From: Bryobacterales bacterium | GTDB taxonomy: Bacteria; Acidobacteriota; Terriglobia; Bryobacterales; Bryobacteraceae | Length of the DNA stretch: 49,129 nucleotides | Reading direction: 5' to 3' | NCBI GenBank assembly: GCA_003166475.1 | Contig: PMVV01000400.1 | Location: 2,370 to 51,498, forward strand | Part shown: positions 8,518 to 16,843 of the stretch, piece by piece | Layout of the letters: each line of letters opens with the position of its first letter | Numbering within the stretch: position 1 is the first letter of the stretch | The notes under the pieces: generated by a model | Seen by the model: only the letters and a program-made list of their open reading frames with translations | Told to the model about the DNA's origin: nothing | Databases searched by the model: none | Translations under genes and position numbers: made by a program

Positions 8518-9844
8518 ATGGGCCCAGCGTCCGCCAGACCGTCCGCAGCCCCGGGGCCAGGCGCCATTGCTCGCCCTTCACCAACAACCTGCCGACACCG
8601 GGGATTGCCGACGGCACGCGGATCTGTGCGACGGCGCGCTCCCCCGATGCAGCCTCCATGGAGGACGGCGCCGAACCCTCGAGCGGGATGATGTTGCCGC
8701 CTTGCAGGTCCTGTGGCTTTTTGAGTTGGGCGGCGCCACTGGCCTCCAGCATATCGGCGCGAAAATCCGCCCGGTTGTTTTCCCAGCGCACCCCGGTCAA
8801 TTCGATTCCGAGGAGAAAGCCTCCCGCCCGCGCTTCACGCTCCATACTGCGGATGCGCCCAGTGACGATTGCGCCCTTGGGAAGAATCGGCTTGCCGCCC
8901 CGGCGAACATTCTCAACTACGCGCGCCCGTACCGGATCTCCGATCGCGGCTGTCGCCGACTCGAAGCCGCTTTCGAGTTCCATTTTGACCGTGAGACCGG
9001 CTGGCAAATCCACGCGCGCGGGCTCGCGTGGCGACGCTTCGGGGGTAGGCTCCGCCGAACCAAAACTGATCGAGGATTCCGCGCGGTACTCGCGACACTG
9101 CGCAAACTGAGTCTTGTTTCGCCGAACCTCGCCGGAAGAATGCCTCAACTCGACATCTGCGGACTGAGGCACCAGGACGCCCGGGACCGCGTGGGGCAGC
9201 CACCCGTAGTAAACCCGTGTAAGCGCTCCGGTAAGCCCCAGTTCCGCGGGGATCTCGTTCGCAAATTCGTCGAGCCGGATGAGCTGGAGCGAGCCGGCAT
9301 CGAACCAGAACGAGCCTTTCGTCGAGACTGTGGCCGCGCCGCTTCCGGTATGCAGCTTGTAAAGGCTCACCAGCTTCGAAGCTCGAAAATCGTAGCGCAC
9401 GGCGCCACGGCCTTCCAACTCCTCGGGACCGCCGTATTGGAAAGTCGCGCCATCGTTCAGGAATAGGTTTCGCGCGTACGATCCGAACACGCCGCTGGCT
9501 ACCAGTCCGCCCTTCACGAACGAAGTCACCGCCCAATCCTCAAACCGCGCTCCGCCGGGCCAGGTGAGGAGCTCTTTCTCGCCCGCGGTGGTCACCTCCA
9601 GGCGCACTCGATCCAGAAACTGAAACGAGTTCGCTCCTGGTTCGCGCACTGAGCGCTCGATAGTCTCGAGGCACGTACAATCCGCGAGGCGTCCGACATC
9701 CTGCCGCACTTGTTGTTTGAAGCGCGCCAGCAGCAGCGCCTCGGGCGGCAGGTCGTCAGTCAGCCCAATGCCGGCGCCGGCGGCCAGCAGCAGAAGCAGC
9801 ATGCCGGGACTGAGGAACGAAGCACACGATAAACGGAGCCGCAT
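8516..9844 (-). CDS. secreted protein of unknown function, acidobacterial type
   Basis: The protein has 442 residues and I do not recognise a named family. A signal-like N-terminus ('SPGMLLLLLAAGAGIG') is followed by 'ADCTCLETIERSVRE', a Cys-containing start seen in secreted acidobacterial proteins, and a beta-rich middle region. Residues about 280-370 ('AAIGDPVRARVVENV', 'GKPILPKGAIVTGRI') look like a small beta-barrel of the kind in conjugation- or adhesin-related proteins, where a 'PKGAIVTG' stretch is common. It is probably periplasmic or surface-attached. It is transcribed away from the phasin-like gene and ends against the TonB receptor terminator. Confidence 0.6.
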   Translation of the reverse strand: MRLRLSCASFLSPGMLLLLLAAGAGIGLTDDLPPEALLLARFKQQVRQDVGRLADCTCLETIERSVREPGANSFQFLDRVRLEVTTAGEKELLTWPGGARFEDWAVTSFVKGGLVASGVFGSYARNLFLNDGATFQYGGPEELEGRGAVRYDFRASKLVSLYKLHTGSGAATVSTKGSFWFDAGSLQLIRLDEFANEIPAELGLTGALTRVYYGWLPHAVPGVLVPQSADVELRHSSGEVRRNKTQFAQCREYRAESSISFGSAEPTPEASPREPARVDLPAGLTVKMELESGFESATAAIGDPVRARVVENVRRGGKPILPKGAIVTGRIRSMEREARAGGFLLGIELTGVRWENNRADFRADMLEASGAAQLKKPQDLQGGNIIPLEGSAPSSMEAASGERAVAQIRVPSAIPGVGRLLVKGEQWRLAPGLRTVWRTLGP

Positions 9845-9899
9845 AGCGCGTTAGAGCCACCCTTAGTATATACCGCCGATTTGAGCGCCTCGAATCCGC

Positions 9900-9929
9900 T
9901 TGACAGCCACCGCGTGTTCCCGTTACACT
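9900..9929 (+). promoter_or_regulatory. sigma70-like promoter of the repeat-protein gene
   Basis: A perfect -35 hexamer TTGACA (9900-9905) and a -10-like TACACT (9924-9929) are separated by 18 bp. This predicts transcription from about 9936, some 30 nt before the chosen ATG. Confidence 0.6.
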
Positions 9930-9935
9930 GAGATT

Positions 9936-9952
9936 ATGCTGCAATGCAGCAT
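9936..9952 (+). promoter_or_regulatory. 5'-leader hairpin just upstream of the RBS
   Basis: A perfect inverted repeat ATGCTGC / GCAGCAT around AAT begins where transcription is predicted to start and ends 3 nt before the AAGGAG ribosome binding site (9956-9961). It could stabilise the mRNA 5' end or modulate ribosome access. Confidence 0.45.
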
Positions 9953-9965
9953 GGCAAGGAGCACC

Positions 9966-10832
9966 ATGGCGACCCATACTACCAAATCGATCCCCGCTTC
10001 CAACGCCGCGCTTTCCTGGCTGGGGGAGTGGGCGCGGCAGGGAGCCGAAAGCTTCGCCGCCACGCAAAAGATCCTCGTGGACTTGGCCGGACAACAGAAT
10101 TCCCTGGTCCTAGGCTTCGTCCGGGAGCGCACCGGATCCCTGCCCTCTGGTCCTGTCAACGGACTGGTGGAGCTCGCCGGGCAGGGCGCCGCTAACTTTA
10201 TTGCAGCGCAAAAAATCCTGTTGGATCTGGCCGTCCGGCAGAACGCCATCGTCCTGCAGGGAGCCAAAGATGGATTGGGCCTGACAGGCCCGGCGGCGTC
10301 CCTGGCGGATGTGGTCCACGGCGGCGTGGACGCCTTTGTTGCGATGCAAAACAAGTTCCTGGATCTGGCCGTCCAACAGGGCCAGATGGTAGTCGGGTCG
10401 GCTATGGGCGGCTCGCCCATGGCAGCCGTGGCGGGCCTGGCCTTGACCGCTCAAGAAGGCCTCCGGACCTTCGTCGACACCGAGAGGCGTTTTCTCGACT
10501 TGGTCGCCGAAGAGATTTCGAAGCCGCCCGCTAAGAAGGGCAAGAAAGCCGCCAAGCCGGCGCAGCGCAAGAAACTGGCGGAGCTATCCAAGCAGGGCAT
10601 CGACGCCTTCGTGGCGGCCGAAAAACAGCTTCTGGATTTGGCTTCCGCGCAGATCTCCGCCACCGTAGAGGCCGCCCGGCCCAAGTCCGCCGCGCCTTCC
10701 ACTTCGTTGGGCGAAGTTGCCCGGCGCGGCGTGGAGAACCTCGTAAACGCCCAAAAGGCGCTGCTCGAGGTGGCCGTTAAACCGTTCCTGCCGCCGCCGC
10801 CCGCGCCGCGCCCGGCCGCCCGCAAGCGTTGA
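9966..10832 (+). CDS. six-repeat helical protein, phasin-like, candidate lipid/PHA granule protein
   Basis: The protein has 288 residues from ATG 9966, chosen because AAGGAG ends 4 nt upstream. It is built from six copies of a ~27-residue motif starting at residues 19, 67, 113, 158, 204 and 248, so spacing is 44-48 residues. The pattern is L-x2-x2-xxG-x3-F-x2-xxK-xLLDLA. Each motif should form one amphipathic helix, like the helices phasins use to coat polyester or lipid granules. A Lys/Pro-rich linker (187-203) separates repeats 4 and 5, and the tail is Pro- and Arg-rich (275-288), which could contact nucleic acid. The next gene, starting 12 nt later, is a wax ester synthase. A role as a granule coat or organiser is inferred from helices plus context; I cannot show homology to a named phasin family. 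Confidence 0.6.
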   Translation: MATHTTKSIPASNAALSWLGEWARQGAESFAATQKILVDLAGQQNSLVLGFVRERTGSLPSGPVNGLVELAGQGAANFIAAQKILLDLAVRQNAIVLQGAKDGLGLTGPAASLADVVHGGVDAFVAMQNKFLDLAVQQGQMVVGSAMGGSPMAAVAGLALTAQEGLRTFVDTERRFLDLVAEEISKPPAKKGKKAAKPAQRKKLAELSKQGIDAFVAAEKQLLDLASAQISATVEAARPKSAAPSTSLGEVARRGVENLVNAQKALLEVAVKPFLPPPPAPRPAARKR

Positions 10833-10843
10833 CGCGCCACCGC

Positions 10844-12325
10844 ATGCCTCCACGCGAACTCCCCCCTCAGTTCGGGCCGCTCGACGCCGCGTTCCTGAAT
10901 TTCGAGCGCCGGGAAATGCCGCTGCACATCGGCAGCGTCTCCCTTTGCGACGGCCTAGTTCCGTTCGCCGGGTTTGTGGCCGGCATCGAGCGAAAACTGG
11001 ATCTGCTCCCGCGCTACCGGCAGAAGGCCGTGCGGCCTTTCCTGAACGTCGGGCTGCCCACCTGGCAGTACGACCCGAAATTCGATATCCGCCGCCACAT
11101 TTTCCACGTCACGCTGGATGCGCCCGCCACCGACGCGCAATTGCGCGCATTGACGGGCCGCATCTTCACCAGCCTGCTGGACCGCGACAAGCCCTTGTGG
11201 GAAGTCTATGTCGTCGATGGTCTGGCCGGCGGCCGCTCCGCAATCGTCACCAAGGTGCATCACGCGATGGTCGACGGCGTCTCTGGAGTGGGGCTGCTGA
11301 ATGTCATGTTCGATCCGTCCCCCGATGCTCCCCCGGTCCCCAAGGGCGCGCCGCGGCGAAAGCGCAACCGCCCGCCGCCGCCGGATGAGACGCAAATATT
11401 CACCAGTGCACTGAGGGGCGCGTTCCAGTCCACCCTGGATCAACTGGCCGGCGCGCGCAAGAGCCTGGCCGCCTACGGCGCATCGCTGTTTCACGATTCG
11501 CAAGCAGTCGCCGGCCTCGAGCGCCTGGTGGACGCGCTGCCCCAGGTGCTGGGGTCGCTGGAGCGATTGCCGTTCAATCGTCCCTGTTCCGGCGACCGCA
11601 AGGTGGCCTGGAGCGAGCACTCCTTCACCGACGCGCGCGCCATACGCACGGCCTGCGGCGGCACGGTGAACGACGTGGTGCTGACCGTGCTGGCCGGCGC
11701 AGTCATGCGCTATCTGAAGCTGCACAAGGAGTCGCTCCGGAACCGCTACTTCCGCGTGATGGTGCCGGTGAACCTGCGGCCGGCCGGCGGCCGCGGCACG
11801 TTCGGCAATTGCGTTTCGATCCTGCCGGTCACCCTGCCGCTGTTCATCAAGGACCCGGTCGAACGCCTGCGCCACATCGCGGCCCAGACCGGCGCCATGA
11901 AGGACGCGCGTGTGGCGGAGTTGATTTGGGCGGGAATCCAGTGGCTGGGAGCGCTTCCGCCGCCGTTGCAGGCGCTCGCCGGCAGCCTGTCGCTCTTTTC
12001 CACGCCGGTGCCCATCATGCACATGGTGGCCACCAACGTTCCAGGTCCGCAGGTCCCGCTCTACGCTAATGGAACGCGCCTGTTGACCATGTATCCCTAC
12101 GTGCCCGCCGGCTGGGACCTCGGCGTCACTCTGGCCATCCAGAGCTACGATGGGAAGCTCTTCTTCAGCTTCACCATCGACGCGCAAGCCGCGCCCGATG
12201 GCGAGCGCATGAAAGAGTTTCTGGACGCTTCGTTTGTGGAACTGCGCAAGGCGGCCAAGGTGCCTGGGACGGAACCGGCCGCCAGGAGCAAGCAGCGCCG
12301 CCAAGCCCCGACTGGCGCGGAATGA
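10844..12325 (+). CDS. wax ester synthase / diacylglycerol acyltransferase (WS/DGAT)
   Basis: The protein has 493 residues. The N-terminus 'GPLDAAFLNFE' and the acyltransferase motif HHAMVDG (139-145) are diagnostic of bacterial bifunctional WS/DGAT enzymes. These esterify acyl-CoA to fatty alcohols or diacylglycerol to make storage wax esters or triacylglycerol at the inner membrane. Further family features are 'NDVVLTVLAGAVMRYL', 'VPVNLRP' and 'TNVPGPQ'. Length matches the family (450-500). ATG 10844 was chosen; a TTG at 10829 overlaps the upstream stop (TTGA) and would give translational coupling. It is almost certainly co-transcribed with the repeat-protein gene. Its stop codon lies in a dyad operator for the next gene. 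Confidence 0.92.
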   Translation: MPPRELPPQFGPLDAAFLNFERREMPLHIGSVSLCDGLVPFAGFVAGIERKLDLLPRYRQKAVRPFLNVGLPTWQYDPKFDIRRHIFHVTLDAPATDAQLRALTGRIFTSLLDRDKPLWEVYVVDGLAGGRSAIVTKVHHAMVDGVSGVGLLNVMFDPSPDAPPVPKGAPRRKRNRPPPPDETQIFTSALRGAFQSTLDQLAGARKSLAAYGASLFHDSQAVAGLERLVDALPQVLGSLERLPFNRPCSGDRKVAWSEHSFTDARAIRTACGGTVNDVVLTVLAGAVMRYLKLHKESLRNRYFRVMVPVNLRPAGGRGTFGNCVSILPVTLPLFIKDPVERLRHIAAQTGAMKDARVAELIWAGIQWLGALPPPLQALAGSLSLFSTPVPIMHMVATNVPGPQVPLYANGTRLLTMYPYVPAGWDLGVTLAIQSYDGKLFFSFTIDAQAAPDGERMKEFLDASFVELRKAAKVPGTEPAARSKQRRQAPTGAE

Positions 12326-12348
12326 TATATCGTTGACAACGATATATC
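12324..12348. promoter_or_regulatory. perfect 11-bp dyad operator overlapping a promoter
   Basis: GATATATCGTT and AACGATATATC flank a GAC centre. The centre supplies a perfect -35 hexamer TTGACA (12333-12338), with a -10-like TAACAT 17 bp later (12356-12361). A repressor bound here would block the -35 box. The dyad begins inside the stop codon of the wax synthase gene. Confidence 0.75.
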
Positions 12349-12364
12349 GTATTGATAACATCAG

Positions 12365-12390
12365 TATATTGTATTGCTGACGACATTATA
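12365..12390. promoter_or_regulatory. second, imperfect dyad in the Fic leader
   Basis: TATATTGT and ACATTATA (7 of 8 positions symmetric) are separated by 10 nt, immediately before the Fic ATG at 12396. It resembles the TATATCGT/ACGATATA core of the upstream perfect dyad, so two sites for one regulator are plausible. Confidence 0.4.
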
Positions 12391-12395
12391 TCAGT

Positions 12396-13547
12396 ATGCT
12401 TTTTGAAGCCCCCAAACTCGACGATCTGGAGCTTGGGGTGGTTGCCCGCACCGAGGATCTCCAGCGCAATCTGAAGTACGCAGTGCAAACCCCCAAGCGA
12501 TGGCCCGGACTGTTGCGCCGCGCCCTGTTCGCGCGCGCGATCCGGGCATCCAATTCGATTGAAGGCTTCAACGTAACAATCGAGGATGCGATAGCCGCCG
12601 TCGAGGGCGACGAACCGCTTGACGCTGCCGACGCCGACTGGAAGGCGGTGCGCGGATACCGCTCCGCCATGACCTACGTGCTGCAACTGGCCGACGATCC
12701 GCATTTCAAGCACTCCACCGATTTTCTGCGCAGCTTGCATTTCATGATGATGGAGCACGATCTGAGCAAGCACCCCGGAAGATGGCGTAACGGCCCGATT
12801 CAGGTGGTCGACGAGGCGAAAAGAGAGGTCGTGTACAGGGGACCGGACGCAGAGGCTGTTCCAGAGCTAATGGAGGAACTGGTAGCTTCTCTGAATCAGT
12901 CCGGCGATTCAGCGCCGAGCATGGTGCGGGCGGCGATAGGGCATCTTAACTTTGCGATGATTCATCCTTTTTCGGACGGCAACGGAAGAATGGCGCGCTG
13001 CCTTCAATCTCTGGTGTTGGCGAGGGCGGGCACCTTGGTACCCGAGTTCTCAAGCATTGAGGAGTATCTTGGCCGGAACACGCGCGACTACTACGATGTC
13101 TTGCTCCGCGTCGGAGCCGGCAGTTGGAACCCACGCCGGGATGCCCGCCCTTGGGTCAGGTTTTGCCTGACAGCACATTTTCGACAGGCGGCCACCATAT
13201 TGCGAAGGACGAGAGAGTTGCAGCAAGTCTGGGACGCGCTTGAGATAGAAGTCAAGAAGAGGAAGCTACCCGAGCGGACGATTCTGGTGCTATCCGATGC
13301 AGCGTCGGGCCTGCGAGTTCGGAACGCGGCGTATCGAAATGTGGCCGGCATATCGGATCAAGTGGCGACCAAGGACCTCAAACGCCTGGTTGACTGTGAG
13401 CTGCTGATTGCCAGCGGCGATCGAAAGGGCCGGACTTACCAGGCCGCCGAATTGGTGAAGGAAATCCGCGCTCGTTTTGAAGAGCCGAAGGGAATCCCAT
13501 CTCCGTTTGCACGTAAGGTCTCTCGACCGCGACGTAGAAAGGCTTAG
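12396..13547 (+). CDS. Fic-domain protein with N-terminal inhibitory motif and C-terminal winged helix
   Basis: The protein has 383 residues. The Fic catalytic motif HPFSDGNGRMAR lies at 190-201; its His and nucleotide-binding residues are intact. An inhibitory S-x3-E-G motif (S52, E56, G57) near the N-terminus fits a class II self-inhibited Fic enzyme. Such enzymes usually AMPylate target proteins. Residues about 295-370 ('TILVLSDAASG', 'DLKRLVDCELL', 'GRTYQAAEL') look like a winged helix-turn-helix, common in this architecture. The AT-rich promoter with dyads directly upstream suggests autoregulation. No separate antitoxin gene is adjacent. It may share local regulation with the wax ester operon or be an unrelated insertion. 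Confidence 0.88.
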   Translation: MLFEAPKLDDLELGVVARTEDLQRNLKYAVQTPKRWPGLLRRALFARAIRASNSIEGFNVTIEDAIAAVEGDEPLDAADADWKAVRGYRSAMTYVLQLADDPHFKHSTDFLRSLHFMMMEHDLSKHPGRWRNGPIQVVDEAKREVVYRGPDAEAVPELMEELVASLNQSGDSAPSMVRAAIGHLNFAMIHPFSDGNGRMARCLQSLVLARAGTLVPEFSSIEEYLGRNTRDYYDVLLRVGAGSWNPRRDARPWVRFCLTAHFRQAATILRRTRELQQVWDALEIEVKKRKLPERTILVLSDAASGLRVRNAAYRNVAGISDQVATKDLKRLVDCELLIASGDRKGRTYQAAELVKEIRARFEEPKGIPSPFARKVSRPRRRKA

Positions 13548-13579
13548 TTTGGGGGTGCAGGCGGTTTCGCCCGGGACTG

Positions 13580-15313
13580 CTAGCTTGGCCCAGCCAGCCC
13601 TAAGCCTACCACGGCCGGTTCCGGTTGGTCTTCGAAGCTGAGTGCGGGAATACGGGCGCGCGCCCAACGGCCCCGCAAGGCCGCTACGAGCCACGCCGCC
13701 AACGTGATCCCCATCAGCCACGCGTAACCCACTGGATGTTCAAGCGCCCGCTGTTCGACTTCGGTGACCATCTCCGACACGATGATGAGCAGCCCCCAAT
13801 ACACACCGAACATGATCTTCAGGTTCGCCTTGCCCGGCAGATACGAGCAAGTGAAGGGCACCTTGGCGAAACCGGTGAGGGCCAGTTCGACAACGAGCAG
13901 GCCAAAAGCCGCAAGGAACGCCACATGGCCCAGTGCTCTCGGCCACGGCCACACGGCCATGTAAATCGGCGCCGCGATCGCCACCACCGGTGCGAGCGCC
14001 AACCACAAAAGGGTCGTGCGCGTGGCACGCAGGTAAGCGCCGCGGGCGAATGGATCGGTCAAACGGAAAAGCCAGTTGGCCCGCACCTCCATCGGGATTG
14101 AGAAGGAAACGCGCAGGCCGATAATCACGAAGAAGAGCAAGATGAGCGGGATGCCCAGCGCCGTCTGCGCACGACCCGCGAGCGCGCCGAAATCGGTCGC
14201 CCTGGAACGATACATCACGTAGGCCGCCTGGCTGAACACGTACGCCATCCCCAGGCCGGCATAGATCGCCAGCAGCAGGCGGTGCTGCCGGCTGCGCGCC
14301 AGCGTGCGTCCGATGAATTTCAGGATGGCCCCCTCCGGCCCGCGGCGGGCGAGCATCCTGGCAAGGGCGCCCCATAGCGTGAAGGCGCGGCCCGGAGGAG
14401 CGATGCCGGACTGCTCCACCGTGCGGCGCATCTGGCGTCTGAAGGCCAGCAGGTAAGTCGCGGCCGCCACCAGCGCGGCCAATCCAACGCCGGACAAGGC
14501 TCGCCGCGCCAGCGCGACTAGCGCCGGATTCGTGGACCCGGTGAGCACCTGAAACAGGCCGAAGAACCAATAGGAAGGCACCAGCGCATACCACAGCCGG
14601 TTTTCAGGCGCGGCCAGCGTGCGCGGATCGGCCAGCGGGGGATTCAGGAAATACAACGTGAGCACCGCAAAGAATGCGGCCGTCTGGATCAGGCTGGACC
14701 ACCGCAGGTATCGCGCGTGTGGCAATAGATGCAGCGCCACTCCCTGCACGCCGAGCAGCAGCAGGAAGACAAACCCCGAGGCCAGCGGAATCACGATCCA
14801 GAAAGCCGCAAAGTCCCGCACCGCATCCAGCACGCCCGATGCGCCGGGTACCATCAAGAACGGGCAGACCAGTCCCGTGAAACAATTCACCGCCGCCACC
14901 GCCAGTCCCACTGCCGCCCCCAGTGCGGCGAGCTTCGCGCCAAACAACGCCGGAGTCCGCACCGGCATGGCGCACAGAATCATGCAATCGCGCCGGTCCG
15001 GAAACAACGCATCCCAAAGCAGCAGCGTGAACACCCCGATGATCGCCATAGAGGTCGAAATCAGGAACTCCTGGTCCGCCCATGCCGCGGCGTGGAGCTG
15101 CTTCGGCGTCAGGTGTTGATACAGGCCCGCGTACTTCCCGGCCGTCATCAGCACCAGCACCAGGCTGAGCGCCGCCAGCAGCGCCGCGAACTGCGAGAGC
15201 AGCGCCGGCAGATCGCCGCGCACGGAAATAATGTCGGTATCGAAGAAGCGGCCGGCGAACAGGCGCACCAGCGCGCGAAACTGGCGCCGTTCGCGGCCCG
15301 GCGGAGCGGTCAT
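13580..15313 (-). CDS. ABC-2 type exporter permease
   Basis: The protein has 577 residues and at least ten hydrophobic segments (for example 'FAALLAALSLVLVLMTAG', 'GIPLILLFFVIIGLRVS', 'LMGITLAAWLVAALRG') and no catalytic motif. Its start overlaps the stop of the ATPase gene by 4 nt (ATGA), so it is the membrane half of an ABC transporter. It is longer than typical 250-400-residue ABC-2 permeases and may be a duplicated or fused form. Substrate unknown. The 32-nt gap to the convergent Fic gene holds no clear terminator. Confidence 0.75.
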   Translation of the reverse strand: MTAPPGRERRQFRALVRLFAGRFFDTDIISVRGDLPALLSQFAALLAALSLVLVLMTAGKYAGLYQHLTPKQLHAAAWADQEFLISTSMAIIGVFTLLLWDALFPDRRDCMILCAMPVRTPALFGAKLAALGAAVGLAVAAVNCFTGLVCPFLMVPGASGVLDAVRDFAAFWIVIPLASGFVFLLLLGVQGVALHLLPHARYLRWSSLIQTAAFFAVLTLYFLNPPLADPRTLAAPENRLWYALVPSYWFFGLFQVLTGSTNPALVALARRALSGVGLAALVAAATYLLAFRRQMRRTVEQSGIAPPGRAFTLWGALARMLARRGPEGAILKFIGRTLARSRQHRLLLAIYAGLGMAYVFSQAAYVMYRSRATDFGALAGRAQTALGIPLILLFFVIIGLRVSFSIPMEVRANWLFRLTDPFARGAYLRATRTTLLWLALAPVVAIAAPIYMAVWPWPRALGHVAFLAAFGLLVVELALTGFAKVPFTCSYLPGKANLKIMFGVYWGLLIIVSEMVTEVEQRALEHPVGYAWLMGITLAAWLVAALRGRWARARIPALSFEDQPEPAVVGLGLAGPS

Positions 15314-16074
15314 TGGCGGACCACTTCGGCGATCTGGCGCGCGGTGGCGTCAGGATCGCTCTGGGTGACGAGTTGCGCGAAGATGTCTTCCAGCGTGGGC
15401 AGGGCCATCAAGTCGCGCAGCCTTTCGATGGAGTCGTTGGCCACTACGCGCCCTTTGTGCAGGATCACCACGCGGTGGCAGACCTTCTCCACGACTTCCA
15501 GCACGTGCGAGCTGAACAGCACGGTCTTGCCCGAAGCCGCCAGCGACCGGATCAGGCTGCGCAACACCAGGCCCGCGTGCACATCCAGCCCGGAGAACGG
15601 CTCGTCGAGGACGATCACCTCGGGATCGTGCAGAATCGCGGCGCAGATCAGGATCTTCTGGCGCATGCCTTTGGAGTAGGACGAGATGGGTGCGTGGCGG
15701 TCGCCGGTCAGCGAGAACAACTCCAGCAGCGCGCCGATTTTGCCGGGCAGCGTGGCGGCGGGCAGGTCGCGCAACTCGCCAGCCAGTTCCAGGTACTCGG
15801 CGCCGGTCAGGTGAGGGTAGAGGTACGGCTCTTCGGGCACGTATCCGAGAATGCGCTTGAACTCTACGAGGTGGTCGCGGATGGGCCGCCCGCGATACAG
15901 GATTTCGCCCGCGGTAGGATCGAGCAGCCCGGTGATCATCTTCACCGTCGTGGATTTGCCGGAGCCGTTGGGTCCCAGGTAACCGGTTACCTCGCCGGGC
16001 AGGGCGGTGAAGGATACGTCATCGACGGCCATGGTGCCGGAATACCGCTTGGTCAGCGCACGCAGTTCAAGCAT
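15310..16074 (-). CDS. ABC transporter ATP-binding protein
   Basis: The protein has 254 residues from the ATG at 16072-16074 ('MLELRALTKRY'); the listed ORF extends further upstream but reads non-homologous sequence. Walker A GPNGSGKST is at 34-42, the signature 'YSKGMRQK' replaces canonical LSGGQ as in CcmA/NatA-like exporters, and Walker B 'VIVLDEPF' precedes 'SGLD'. It energises the downstream permease, with which it overlaps. Exporters of this type move antibiotics, lipids or ions outward. Confidence 0.92.
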   Translation of the reverse strand: MLELRALTKRYSGTMAVDDVSFTALPGEVTGYLGPNGSGKSTTVKMITGLLDPTAGEILYRGRPIRDHLVEFKRILGYVPEEPYLYPHLTGAEYLELAGELRDLPAATLPGKIGALLELFSLTGDRHAPISSYSKGMRQKILICAAILHDPEVIVLDEPFSGLDVHAGLVLRSLIRSLAASGKTVLFSSHVLEVVEKVCHRVVILHKGRVVANDSIERLRDLMALPTLEDIFAQLVTQSDPDATARQIAEVVRQ

Positions 16075-16132
16075 TGAAGATTTAGACAGGTGGCGAGGGG
16101 CGAAAGTTCCTGGTGGGGAAGGCTTCAGCCCG

Positions 16133-16447
16133 TCAGAGTTTGGCTTCGCCCAGCCACGCTTTCCGTTGATCTCGCGCTCCGTGGAACACGTGCAGAACCT
16201 CGACTGCCCTGGGTGGGCGGAGGCGATAGTAAATGATGTACTTACCAGCGGCGAACTTCCGTACGCCCTCACCGAATTGCTCGGCTGGCGCGCCTGCCCT
16301 CGGCTGCGATGATAGCGTGATGATGGTCTCCAGGATGTCCGTGGCAATCCGCAACGCTACGCCCTCGCCGGCCTCGGTCATCCAGTAGTCGGAGATCTCT
16401 TGCAGGTTCCGCCGCGCCGAGCGGGAGAGTTTGTAGTTGAATCTCAT
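16133..16447 (-). CDS. ParE/RelE-superfamily toxin
   Basis: The protein has 104 residues with the ParE-like pattern: an N-terminal helix pair ('SARRNLQEISDYW', 'ATDILETIITL') followed by beta strands 'KYIIYYRL' and 'VEVLHVFHGARD'. ParE toxins poison DNA gyrase; RelE relatives cleave mRNA. The gene overlaps the upstream antitoxin by 4 nt, the usual order and spacing for such pairs. Confidence 0.85.
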   Translation of the reverse strand: MRFNYKLSRSARRNLQEISDYWMTEAGEGVALRIATDILETIITLSSQPRAGAPAEQFGEGVRKFAAGKYIIYYRLRPPRAVEVLHVFHGARDQRKAWLGEAKL

Positions 16448-16791
16448 TTGGCCGTCGAACGGCCAGCAGGCTTCTTGGCGGACGCGGCAACCAGTTCCTT
16501 CGCCAGGTTCCTCAGGCCGTCGGCGTCGTACTCTTGATAACGGCCTTCGTCGATGTCCTTAATCCCTCGCCGCACACCGCGCCGGATGCCTTCGCGCTCG
16601 CCTCTCGTCAGGCCAGCTTCGAAGTCTGCAAGGCGCGCCCGGGCGCTCTTAACGGCTTCGTCCTCCTGCAGGCGCCGGACCGCATCCCTCACGACTTCGC
16701 TCATGTTGGTGTACTCGCCATTTTTCACCTTGCCGCGGATGAACCGTGCCATCTGCGGCGACAGCGAAATGTTCATCTGCTCGATGGCCAT
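16444..16791 (-). CDS. ParD-like ribbon-helix-helix antitoxin
   Basis: The protein has 115 residues. The N-terminus 'QMNISLSPQMARFIRGKVKNGEYTNMSEVVRDAVRRL' matches the ParD ribbon-helix-helix domain, which binds the operon promoter, and the C-terminal part should wrap the toxin. The start is supported by AGGAG on the minus strand (complement of 16801-16805), 9 nt upstream. The Lys/Ala-rich tail 'SAKKPAGRSTAK' is somewhat longer than usual. Confidence 0.88.
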   Translation of the reverse strand: MAIEQMNISLSPQMARFIRGKVKNGEYTNMSEVVRDAVRRLQEDEAVKSARARLADFEAGLTRGEREGIRRGVRRGIKDIDEGRYQEYDADGLRNLAKELVAASAKKPAGRSTAK

Positions 16792-16843
16792 CGCCCGTTT
16801 CTCCTGCCGCTATTATCGCCGTTTCGCTTACGACTAATCAACA

